From the NCBI GenBank assembly GCA_014904985.1, contig MU128975.1, forward strand, positions 180,401-244,400: 64,000 bases of DNA, given 5' to 3'. Source of the stretch: Hydnum rufescens UP504. Its lineage: Eukaryota; Basidiomycota; Agaricomycetes; Cantharellales; Hydnaceae. The notes beneath the pieces are model-generated. The model saw only the letters and a list, made by a program, of their open reading frames with translations. It searched no databases and was not told where the DNA came from. This document shows, in pieces, positions 23,413 through 32,770 of this stretch (positions are counted from its first letter, which is position 1; the number at the start of each line of letters is the position of its first letter). Position numbers and translations under genes: made by a program.

Positions 23413-23970
23413 TTAAAGTCCACCTGCTTTCTGTTTCCCCTTCAAGTCTGGTGGTGGGACTGTATCTTCATCCTCATCATCAAGACGTGGTTCTGTCACT
23501 TCAACATCTTGCAACTTCCCTGCACGCGCAACGCAAAAGAAAGGAATGATTTTTAAAAAAATGGGCCACCGAGCAGATAACGATGGGCTGGCGGAAATCA
23601 AACCCACCGTCGACTCTGATGCGCAGATATAGAACCTGCCAATTTACAAGCCCTTGCTGCCTGACAGTGTTGGACCCGTCCTCCAGCATCACATACTTGG
23701 TGGGGCCACCGCCGCCGCCACCGCCACCTCCCCCTCCCCTCCTCGTGGACCAGTAGTGGGTGCCGCCTCCTTCCGACACAGCTCGAAGTCCTCTTCAGAC
23801 GAGATGTGGGGAATATCATCGACGTCGTGGAATTGCGAGAGAGCAGAGAAGGCATTGGCCTTGAGATCGGATAACAACGCAGTGAGAGGCGTCGCGAGAT
23901 AGATCGCTATCGAATGCGTCTTCACGACTAATTGGATCGTGTTCGGTGCAACCTTTGTAATTTTTCACGC
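23413..23970 (-). CDS. Uncharacterised protein with glycine run and acidic C-terminus
   Basis: Minus-strand segments: APNTIQLVVKTHSIAIYLAT, PLTALLSDLKANAFSALSQF, VDDIPHISSEEDFELC, a poly-Gly run, KYVMLEDGSNTVRQQGLVNW then QVLYLRIRVDG, and KLQDVEVTEPRLDDEDEDTV ending in KGKQKAGGL-stop. The last intron (about 23526-23608) is GT-AG and in phase. The N-terminal part and the part after the Gly run are in different frames, so there is an indel near 23775 or an unrecognised intron. The first exon with the start codon was not found. The fold resembles a small beta-rich or ubiquitin-like protein, but no family is recognised. Confidence 0.5.
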
Positions 23971-24168
23971 CATATTTTTTTGTTTTTTCGATTTAGGTAT
24001 TCAAGGAAATCCCATATAAAGAGTTAAATAAGAAGTGCGCTGTACCATTATTATTGTAAGACTCTTTTTTTTAGCAAGTGCTCGCGTCAATGAGATCGAG
24101 GTATTTTTTGCGCGTTGAGTGTTTCGGCAACATCCGTGCAGTCACCATTCAGTTCTTCTCGACCGCCG

Positions 24169-25327
24169 ATGGCGAGCGTATCGCATCTCGGTCGACGAGG
24201 TGCGCGCGTACTCTGTCTCTGGGGAGAATGGATTTCTAACGGTTATTTTTTTTCCTGATGGTCTCCGATTAGCTTTGTGGATTCGATACGTCCCCGCACC
24301 ATCTCGCCTCCTTCCACAATGCTCCCAAATTCACACTCAGCCAGCGCGCAGGTACGTGTCATAATGCAGCAACCCTTCTTTCTCGGCACAGTTTCATCCT
24401 CGTGGTCCAAATCCCATATTTAACTAAGAGGGTAAATCGTTCGATAGGGCACTGCCGGTGGGGATAGACTATTCCGTGGCGGACGCCATGAGTAAAGCGT
24501 TTGGCATCCAACCGCGACGGCCCGATAAGGAAGAAGACGTCAGCCGGGCGATCGAGGAACAAAAGCAGCGAGGCGACGCGAACTTGTTCGATGCGGCGGA
24601 GAAAGCCATCGAGGCTGAGAGTTCCGACGTCAGTGGGAGGAAGAAGAGGACGAAGGTGCACACCCAGGTCAGTTGTTCGGGTTTTTGATCTCTCGCTCCT
24701 CTTCTTTCTCCCCTTTTCTTTTCGGTATTTTCCTTTTCTTCCTATCCTGGGTCCCCCTGCTCACGTCCAGTTCTCTTATTTTATGTCTTTATGTGTACCT
24801 GCAGCACAAATACTCTACTGCATTCTTCAAGATGTCACACCGCAAGCTGAACTTGCTCGGACGTCAAATCGCGGGGAAACCAATCGATGCTGCGATTCTC
24901 CAGATGGTGTTCAGTGAGAAACGGGCCAGCACGCGGATAAAAAGCATGTTGTGTGTCGCGCGAGACCACGCAGAGGCCTACAAAAATCTGAATCGCTCGA
25001 AATTGATCGTCGGTGGGTAGTTCCGCTGCTTCCTCTCTCGATCAGTCAGTAGTATGTTTCTGAGGGGGGACTCTCTCGTGGGGATGTATAGCGGAGGCGT
25101 GGGTCTCAAAAGGGGAGAAGCTTCGGCGCCTCGACATCAAGGGCCGTGGGCGCTCTGGAGTCAAGCATCACCCCAAGGCCAAGCTCACCGTCGTCCTCAA
25201 GGAGGGTAAGACTCTGCAAGAGAAAGTCCTCGCCCAGCGGGCGTACAAGGTGAACAAAATCCGCTCCCCCGGACTCATGAGGGAGAACAAGCCCATACGG
25301 AATCCTGGTCCTATGTGGGCGTGGTGA
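24169..25327 (+). CDS. MRPL22: Mitochondrial ribosomal protein uL22m (MRPL22)
   Basis: Large-subunit mitoribosomal protein that lines the polypeptide exit tunnel. Exons 24169-24199, 24273-24351, 24448-24667, 24805-25012 and 25092-25327 have GT-AG introns and agree in phase. The N-terminus (MASVSHLGRRALWIRYVPAP) is a basic presequence. A linker follows (GIDYSVADAMSKAFGIQPR, a Glu/Lys-rich stretch), then the uL22 domain: HKYSTAFFKMSHRKLNLLGR, IAGKPIDAAILQMVFSEKRAS, ARDHAEAYKNLNRSKLIV, AEAWVSKGEKLRRLDIKGRG and RSGVKHHPKAKLTVVLKEG. It ends GPMWAW-TGA. The start was chosen because ATG 24169 is the one whose first exon keeps phase with exons 2 and 3. Confidence 0.92.
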
Positions 25328-25329
25328 AA

Positions 25330-26199
25330 TATATGGCCTGGTTTGTTCCATCTGGGGATCTCTTATCGCGCTTCTGCAGTGTGGTTTTGCGTGGGACATT
25401 ATAATCTAGCTGTGCATATTTCCCGTTACAACTGGTAACACCAAGATATTTATTATCAAGGCTTTTTCAGGCGATGAGAATTTAGGTCGAGACGCAATTG
25501 GACCCCACTGCCGTTTTGCTAATGTCTCTATTCGGGCGTAGCAACGACCATACGAAGAGTGGAGGTTCGACACTTTTTATGACGGTGGATGAGGATCGGG
25601 ACCTCGAGAAAGAATACGGGGAATATTGTGGTATTCGCAAACTAATCCACTATGACCTTGATACCTCGGTCGTGGCCCATATACTGTTGGTTGCAAATCC
25701 TTCTGGAGCGATCGGATTGTCCTGAGACGGAGGACGACATAGAGAATTGTGTGCCTGAGAGCGAAAACCCCCAAGAAGGCATGACGAGGGAGCTTACCTG
25801 CTGTCCTCTTCGACTGCCCGTCAATCGTTTATCCCGATCCATCATCATTTCGTCCCAAGACTCAATTCCGTACCGGGGAGGCTATGGCACGCTAATTTTC
25901 AATGCGAAAGTAGAAGGCACAGCAGATGCACGCGAAACTAACCTTTCCGTCATTCTGCGCGCGTTTGACGACACTGAAAAGCGTCCCAGTTGCGGCGTAC
26001 ATAGTGGTAAGAAGACCTAGCAGGAGGAGGACGTCCACTCATCAGAGCGCAATCTAATTGACGATGCCGATCGCTTACCAAAGGGAATTAGAGCTTCCCA
26101 TGGAAGAGGCATGACAAGCTAGCGTATCCGGGGCGTTGAGTTCCCCCCCCCTTCCCGGGAATTGCCTGTTGTTCGGAAGAGAGGGGGACTCTAAATTAA
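25330..26199 (+). pseudogene. Possible protein-kinase-like N-terminal fragment
   Basis: A plus-strand frame at about 25690-26020 encodes CPETEDDIENCVPESENPQE, LTCCPLRLPVNRLSRS and SIPYRGGYGTLIFNAKVEGT. The last piece resembles a glycine-rich kinase loop (YRGGYGTL) followed by VILRAFDD. It ends at TAG 26018-26020 without the rest of a kinase domain, so it is most likely a truncated remnant. No splice chain to a start was found. The remaining sequence up to NDUFA8 (26200) shows no other gene. Confidence 0.25.
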
Positions 26200-26983
26200 A
26201 TGTCCTCCTACGTGACCCCCGACCGCTCTGCAGCTCCATACGTGGACCCGACCCCGGAGGCGACCCAACCGCACGTACCAGAAGTCGGTGCGACCTCTGC
26301 GCCACTGAAATCTGCTGCCTTTTTTATCGGCGCGTATTGCAAGGAGTACAACGGTCAGTTTTTCATGCAATCGGCGAGCTCTCTTTTCGATATTGTCCCC
26401 AACGCGTCTCACATGTAATTTCCTTAGATGACTTTATGCTGTGCAAGGCAGAGAATCGTAATCCCGAACACTGTCTCAAGGAGGGTCGCAGAGTCACTCG
26501 GTGTGCCATAGACTTGTGAGAAGCGACCGATTGTCTATCCTATCCTATGGTCACACACTTCAGGCTGATATCTATCTCATTGTGGATGATTCTTTTTTTT
26601 TTTTTCCTTCTCGTTCGTCCTGGTTGAAGGATCGAAAAGTTGCGGGAAAATTGTGCCACCGAATTTCAACGCCATTGGGAATGCTTAGACTTCCGGAACC
26701 AGGTTGGTCCCCCCAATGCAAGATGTCGTTATTGCCTTTTCGATGATCACTTCTTTCCTCCCCCAGGAATACTATCGCTGTCGCAAAGAAGAGCGGTTGC
26801 TCAACGGCTGTGCATTTGACAAACTGGTTAGCCCCGTGTCTCTTACGACTGTCCTCGCTGTAATCCGGTTACATTGATATCGACAATTTACAGGGATTGA
26901 CCAAGAAAATTCCAGGAACATCGCCGGGAAAAACCCCCATTCACGAAGTCCCGAACCCTATTTACCGGAATGTACAAAAGTAG
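26200..26983 (+). CDS. NDUFA8: Complex I accessory subunit NDUFA8 (PGIV, 19-20.8 kDa)
   Basis: Intermembrane-space subunit of NADH:ubiquinone oxidoreductase with twin CX9C (CHCH) motifs. Exons 26200-26353, 26428-26515, 26630-26702, 26767-26826 and 26894-26983, with GT-AG introns and consistent phase. Protein: MSSYVTPDRSAAPYVDPTPE, PLKSAAFFIGAYCKEYND, DFMLCKAENRNPEHCLKEGR, RVTRCAIDL, RENCATEFQRHWECLDFRNQ, YYRCRKEERLLNGCAFDKL and GLTKKIPGTSPGKTPIHEVP, ending VQK-TAG. The paired cysteines expected for Mia40-dependent import are present. The 3' end lies about 20 bp from the convergent neighbour's stop codon (27003). Confidence 0.95.
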
Positions 26984-27002
26984 AGAGAGTGAGAGTCGAG
27001 GT

Positions 27003-29258
27003 TTATTTAAACGCCAAATTCGGTTTCTGTGCTTTCTTGATCTTGTTGCCGCCGTTCCCCCATGTGATCCACTTGACAAGCTTGGACAACTTGGACGTCT
27101 TTTGAGACCTTAGCGTACTAGGCCTCGATCGTGCCAGCCGTGGATCAGTCTGCAGTGCCAGCGATCATAGGCGGACTATTAAAATTGCCACAAGAGCGCC
27201 GACGTCAGGCTGCGTTCTCCAGGAGAAGGAGGGGAATAACCTCACTTACTCGACTTTCACGATATACACTTTATCGCGCAAGTCAGCTTCAACTGCTCGT
27301 ATCTGGGCTTGATGCGTGGACTGCAAGGAGTGTGGCACGGTGAGCTTGCGTCGCCATATCCCGAGCGAATTTCCAGACTTGGAGACGAGGAAGACGAAGA
27401 CGAGACACGTATTTGCTGGATTACTGTGAGAGACTGACCTTCGTGAGGTATGAGAAATAGAGAGCGAAGGAAAGAACGAACTTGGTGATAATCTGTTGTT
27501 GAAGCGTCCTATCTCGTGTTTTCTGGATGTCGGAGAACACAACCCAGTCAAAAGCAGGTTCCGACGGCCGCTTCTTGGAAGTGTAATCGACGTTCACGAT
27601 GAGAGCGCCTTTCTCGCGAGACCTCAGGTATTTGCGAAACTGCTAACAAGTATTTTGGCACGGTTTACTATGGGCTGAATTGAAACTTACCCCCAAAGTA
27701 GCTAGCGCTTCGCTAGATTGCGGGATGAAATGATCGATCATCCATACTACACGTGGATCATGCTGGTACTGGAGTGAACAGTTTAGCATTGGAGGGCCTC
27801 GCGATAATGAGGTGCACAGACTGGGAGGATCCACATGAATCTGGCTTCTGCCACTCGATGAGTCCCATACAGGGCGTGCTGCGCCGTCTCCAGTCCCTTA
27901 CCACCTGACTCTTCGATCTTCACGGGGGTGGGATCCTTGTGATCGACGGTGACGGCACGAGGGACCACAGGACTTCGGTACCCATGAATGTCGCCTTGCG
28001 GGATCATTGGCGGGACCATTGTGGGTAGAGCCTGCTGATCCCATCCTCCGCCCAGGCCCAGTCCTGCGGAGCCGGGCTCCTCCCAGCTGTTGCCTTGAAC
28101 GCCCCACCCTCCATCGTCATTCTTCTCGTAACTCCTGTCGTTGGGCTGTTGCCAGGTGCTGTCGTTATTGTTGAAGTCGTTTTGATTTTTCTTGCCCTTC
28201 TGCTTGCCCTTCTTCCCGCCCTTTTCTTCCTGATAGCCACCGCCGCCCTGGGGTTGATCGTAGTTTCCGTTCGGGTTGTAAATCTCGTTACCCCAGGCGT
28301 CCACATTCCTGCCACCCGGAGGAGGGTCATTCCAGCTTGTATCGATGTTATTCACGGGAGGTTGGGGATTGTAGTCGTCGTTCACCATGGTTTTCGTGCT
28401 GTAGCCCCACGTGTCGCCCGCATGGTTATCCCACTCGCTATCTTGATTTTGTTGCTTTTGCTTTTTACCCTGCTTCTGATTGGGGTTGTTTATGTTCTGG
28501 TTGTATTTGTTTTGGTTCGCGTTGTTGTCTTTCTGCTTCTTGCCCTTCTGCTTTCCGCCAGGGGCATTGTCGCCACCGCCTTGACCCGGCTGATTCGGAG
28601 GCTGCGGCCACGGTGATCCGCCGAAAGGGAGAGCAGCAGGGGGTTGCTCGTCAGCGAAACGAGTATGGTATGCATTTTGAGGAGACGTAGGCGAGGTCGC
28701 GGGAAAAGTGTTCTTCCCACCGGGTTGTCCAGGAAAACTGGGAGGAAACGCGTTGGTAGGAGCATATCTGGACCCACTGGTAAATGCGCTAGGATAGGGA
28801 TTCCCCATTCCAATGGGATTCGTCGCGGGAGCGCCAGGACCATGAAAACCAGGTACACCGGGCTGGAATGTGACCCCACCTTGCCCAGTATCCGTTAAAG
28901 TGACCACTGGCGGAGGCATGTATGGCTGCTGCTGCTGCTTCCCGCCACGGGGGTTAACTTTGAAGGCGGGGGGTAGGGGAGGCGGCGGAGCACCAGGTTT
29001 TTGCTCGGGCACATCCCAGTCTGACATCGGGAGAACGCCCATACCACCACCCCATGTTCCGCCTTCATCGTAGTTATTGTCGGCGCCACTTCCCATCCAT
29101 GTCGCACCCCAGCCTTTGTACATTATGATAAGGAAGATTAATGGGTAATGAGAATAAAACATACCATTATCGTCTTCTTCCGCAACCGCTTTCCCCTTGC
29201 CCTGCTCTCTGTTACCTTGATTTCCCTTGGCGCCCTTACCCATTGGACCCCAACGCAA
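27003..29258 (-). CDS. Large Q/N/G-rich protein with conserved C-terminal domain, function unknown
   Basis: Starts MRWGPMGKGAKGNQGNREQG (or at the internal Met 29243). After one intron it reads GWGATWMGSGADNN and a long low-complexity section: poly-Gln, Pro-rich, GKQKGKKQKDNNANQNKYNQ and NQKQGKKQKQQNQDSEWDN repeats, prion-like in composition. A globular C-terminal domain follows: HALYGTHRVAEARFMWILP, YQHDPRVVWMIDHFIPQSSE, YLRSREKGALIVNVDYTSKK, AFDWVVFSDIQKTRDRTLQQ, ANTCLVFVFLVSKSGNSLGI, and a basic end KLSKLVKWITWGNGGNKIKK-AQKPNLAFK-TAA. Introns, including one with donor gttcgt after IIT, restore phase throughout. I have the impression that the C-terminal domain occurs in other Agaricomycete proteins, but it has no named family that I know. 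Confidence 0.75.
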
Positions 29259-29398
29259 CGCACTATGCTACCGATGAATGCGCCAGCGAGCCTTGGTCCA
29301 TGAAGCTGGTGCGATCGATATTTGGCGCTGGCCGATGCGTATTTCAAAGCCGGGAGCTATTTATTTATTTATTTGGTCTTACTCGGATTACGTCAGCC

Positions 29399-30135
29399 AT
29401 GATCTCCACTCTTCGCATCGCTGCGCGGTGTCGCCCATTAATCCCTGGGAATTCGCTGCGTCTGGCTCCTTGGATCTACTCGGGGCGTTCTCGGGGGCTA
29501 CGAACGACGGTATCGTTACACACCGCATTGGATGATGTAAACATCTTCGCAGACGAAGGCCTTCCCCCCGTGGCAGTCAAGACCATCTCCTCGAGCGGGA
29601 TAGAACTGGTCGACGGTGAGTGCCCTGGGAGTTTAAATCCCCACACATCATTAAACTGTGGGAATGTCTAGGCCTGGTGCTTCCTTCAGCATGTGTATTT
29701 CTCGAAGGGCGTGTTTTCTTATGGGACGTACCCCGAATTATTGACCATGGCAATTGGGAAGGGTGGACTCGGGATCACTTCAAAATCTTCGAAGTTGTGG
29801 TTCCCAAGCCAGGTGATTATGACTTGATTCGGTTTCGGACGTTTATCCGGCTCGCTCATTTGGACGATTGTGGATAGAAATTCTACTCCTTGGGACAGGC
29901 AATAGTGTGATGATGCCCCCGGCGGCTCTCAAAAAGCATCTCACAGAAATTGGCATCCAGCTGGATGTCATGAATACGGTGAATGTATCATGTAGATTCC
30001 TGCAGAAGCTTGCTAACTGATTTCATCGCCATGTAGTGGAACGCTTGCTCAACGTACAATCTCCTCACCGAAGAGGGAAGGCGCGTTGCTGCCGCTCTCA
30101 TCCCTCCAATACACGTCCCATGGCAGGCATCATGA
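29399..30135 (+). CDS. NDUFAF3: Complex I assembly factor NDUFAF3 (DUF498 family)
   Basis: Mitochondrial matrix assembly factor for complex I. Exons 29399-29615, 29672-29812, 29878-29978 and 30037-30135, GT-AG and in phase. The N-terminus is a basic presequence (MISTLRIAARCRPLIPGNSL). The DUF498/Mth938-like domain follows: NIFADEGLPPVAVKTISSSG, LVLPSACVFLEGRVFLWDVP, WEGWTRDHFKIFEVVVPKP, EILLLGTGNSVMMPPAALKK, LTEIGIQLDVMNT and WNACSTYNLLTEEGRRVAAA, ending HVPWQAS-TGA. The motif ILLLGTG plus STYNLLTEEGR is diagnostic. The gene appears complete. Confidence 0.92.
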
Positions 30136-30180
30136 TGGCGTCTGAATGGTGCATCAAGTAGCACATTTCGATCTCCTAAA

Positions 30181-31690
30181 CTACATGTCGTCTCGCAACC
30201 ACTCTATTACTTCTCGGCGGATGCCAGTACCCTCAGCCAAATCTAAGATCCCATATTTGCGCCCAACGAGATCCCGGCCGAGTTGCGAACAGACTTCAGA
30301 GACGCCTTTCGCTCCATCGCGTCCTTTGCATTGGAAATCGCAAGACAGAATTACACCATGCTTGGATTTTATGTGTACTCTCTTGAAAAAGACGAGGAAA
30401 AAGACTTTTAATAGAATGAGAGGATTCCGCTTTAACAGCATGACGCACCACTTCTGCCCAAGGAAATGTCTTCTTGAGGTCATGCGTAAACTCTGGAGTC
30501 TGGCCATGCGACCAGTCCCAGCTCTGTATCGCAGTAACTAATTGTCGCATTGTTTTCAAGGGGGGAGTGGCTCACCTTCAGCTCAGAATGTCCTTTTCGA
30601 ATTTCCTCACGATGCAATTCATTTTCGTCAATGATATGAATCTAGGGATCGAGGCGAGGTAAATCTTGATCGTAAGGAGGGATAGAACGTGAAGCTCCTA
30701 CCCACCCTTCGATCTCCCCCATACACCGCGGTGAATTCTCTGGTGAACGGAATTCACAAAGTCTCGTGAGAGACGTCGGGCGTGAAGTGACGAAGATTCC
30801 CAACAGGGAGACCGCACAGAATGTATTCCTTTGGGTGTGCATGCTTTCCTGATGACATAAAAGCCATTGTGAAGCACGGGATAGACTGCGCAAGAAAGGA
30901 GACGCGCCTTGGTATTCGAAAGCAAATCTCCAAGATTTCCCAGCCCCGCATCGATGAGCATGGTTCCGTGATGATATGCGCGCTTGTTCACGATCTTGTA
31001 CGCCGAGCCAGAGACGTGTATTCCAAAGGGGGGATATAAAAATAAGTTCAAGCCTCAAGCTGAAGAAGGTGCACATATCTTCAACCCGTCCACTACGATG
31101 TCGTTTCGTTCATTGACCTCTGCGGGTGGCCCTAAGGCACGCACTCCACGGGCCACAAGCTCGGCATTACTCCGTCTATCGAAGGACGTTCGAGGGAATG
31201 CGATGGAATAATTCGTATTCCCGAGATCCTGTACGTGATTTGGAAGTGAATGATAGTGCGGGAAATCAACCAGCTCTTTCGGCGTGAACCAACGTGGTAC
31301 ACGGTTCCTCCACCGCTCTTTCGCCGCACGAAAGGGATGCCCATCCGTCGCAAAGCAGGGAAATTAATCTCTTTCCACGGATTCTAGACAGCGACTTCAC
31401 ATCAACATCAGGAAAAAAAAAATTACATCAAGGAATCAGTATACCTGATTACGACCAATGATTACACTGGGGGAATTTCGATAGAAAAGTAAGACGGGAG
31501 ACTCCACATCTGCGGATCGGAAAAGCCTGGTTAAAGAAACATAAGGTCATACAAGAAGTGTCCAGGGAGATCCAAACTAACCAATCCTCGAAAGCAAGAT
31601 TAAAGTATGGATCATTCGATTGTGAGAGATATACTTTAGCTTCACCACGAGGCTAGAGTTTGATAAGAGGAACGAACTTGACCCAGGCCG
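30181..31690 (-). CDS. Lipoate-protein ligase (LplA/AIM22 family)
   Basis: Attaches lipoate or octanoate to lipoyl domains of mitochondrial enzymes. Minus-strand segments in order: [20 protein letters not shown] (31575-31640), [20 protein letters not shown] (31455-31515), [20 protein letters not shown] and [20 protein letters not shown] (31180-31360), [29 protein letters not shown] (30960-31000), [34 protein letters not shown] (30440-30510) and [15 protein letters not shown] near the stop at 30181. The ligase signatures [12 protein letters not shown] and GSAYK with HHGT are intact. Several introns are clear; the one around 31085-31030 and the N-terminal exon are not resolved. The product should act in mitochondria. 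Confidence 0.85.
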
Positions 31691-31967
31691 CCTTTGGATG
31701 TCATGAAAGTATTCCATGAACGGCCCGGAGTCAAGTGGGAGGCCCAAATACTTGCACTACTGGGGCAACGGCGCAAGCTGAAGCGGAGTCTCATTGGGAT
31801 GCTCCACACAGATGTCCCAACAGTCGTTGAGATACTTTTAATACTAGCTGTTTGAGACTGGGACGATCCTCATGCAACGCTGAGATTATCCTCCCTTGTT
31901 AAGTCTACTCCTCGGTAAAGGCCGAGTGTTCCTTGTTTTGCATCCGGGCTCTCTATTGAACGACGGA

Positions 31968-32607
31968 ATGGTAGCATCGCCGTTCACTAATGCACACCGA
32001 CTGCAAGTCAAGTCCCTATATAAGCGGATGCTTACAAACACTCTGAACTGGACGATTCGTCGGGACGTGTGGAGAGAGCAGGCTATTGAGATACGAGCTG
32101 CATTCGAGCGCAATCGGTAAGTGTTAGCATCCTTGTACAGGGTACAAATCAAACCTACCTGCGGGTTCTCTTGAATTTTCAGCAATGTGACCGATCCTAG
32201 AGCCGTGGCCCAACTTTTGCAACAAGGAGAGGCGTTCTTGACTGCGACCAGGCATCCAGATCCGTACATTCGTGTGTTTGGTTATTTGCTCAATTGTTAA
32301 TTGGGTGTTCCTCATGACTCCCCGAACTCTTTTTAGCACCTTTAATGCCCGGAGGGACGAAATGGTATGTTCGATTTGATTCGTTTTATCCATAATTGCT
32401 AGTCTCACGCCGAAGCACTTCGTCGCAGGGAGCGGAATGCACATGTGAGCAATCTTTCTTCACCATTGTCTAGAGGTGCTAAGTACATCGCCTCTGTCTT
32501 GCTCCCTGCCTCTCTAGCCACCTGTAACCCCTATGGTCGACCATCTCAACCCCCATCACGACGGTCCACCGGAAAAATCCCAACAGCCTGTCCCCAACCA
32601 TCATTGA
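31968..32607 (+). CDS. NDUFB9: Complex I subunit NDUFB9 (B22), LYR-motif protein
   Basis: Accessory subunit of the complex I membrane arm. Exons 31968-32116, 32183-32271, 32337-32364 (28 nt), 32429-32444 (16 nt) and 32518-32607, with GT-AG introns and exact phase. Protein: MVASPFTNAHRLQVKSLYKR, MLTNTLNWTIRRDVWREQAI, EIRAAFERNRNVTDPRAVAQ, RHPDPYIPPLMPGGTKWERN, then HPPVTPMVDHLNPHHDGPPE and QQPVPNHH-TGA. The usual 'L-Y-R' core is represented by SLYKR. The 16-nt exon is very small but required to join KWERNAH to PPVTP. The gene appears complete. Confidence 0.92.
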
Positions 32608-32770
32608 CATCATTTATTAGAGGGTGTGCCGCTATATGTATATATTCGCAAGACTGCATTCTTTCCGGAATAGGCGTGAGTCGATAGATGCGTCGAATTG
32701 CGATTGACGAACCACCATCAAGGAACAACTCGCAAGATATTGTGACAGAGAATAAAAAAAGCAGACACGA

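Noticed and set aside
24060..24120. Upstream ATG at 24090 as the MRPL22 start
   Set aside because: Its exon 1 would enter exon 2 in a phase that breaks the later uL22 frame. ATG 24169 keeps phase through all five exons.
25498..25774. Gene on either strand near 25.6 kb
   Set aside because: Frames are short and overlapping, without a recognisable domain apart from the possible kinase-loop remnant further right.
28095..28616. Hydrophobic plus-strand frame opposite the Q/N-rich gene
   Set aside because: It is the antisense of the Q/N/K-rich coding strand; the many Val/Leu/Ile codons are simply complements of Asn/Gln/Lys codons.
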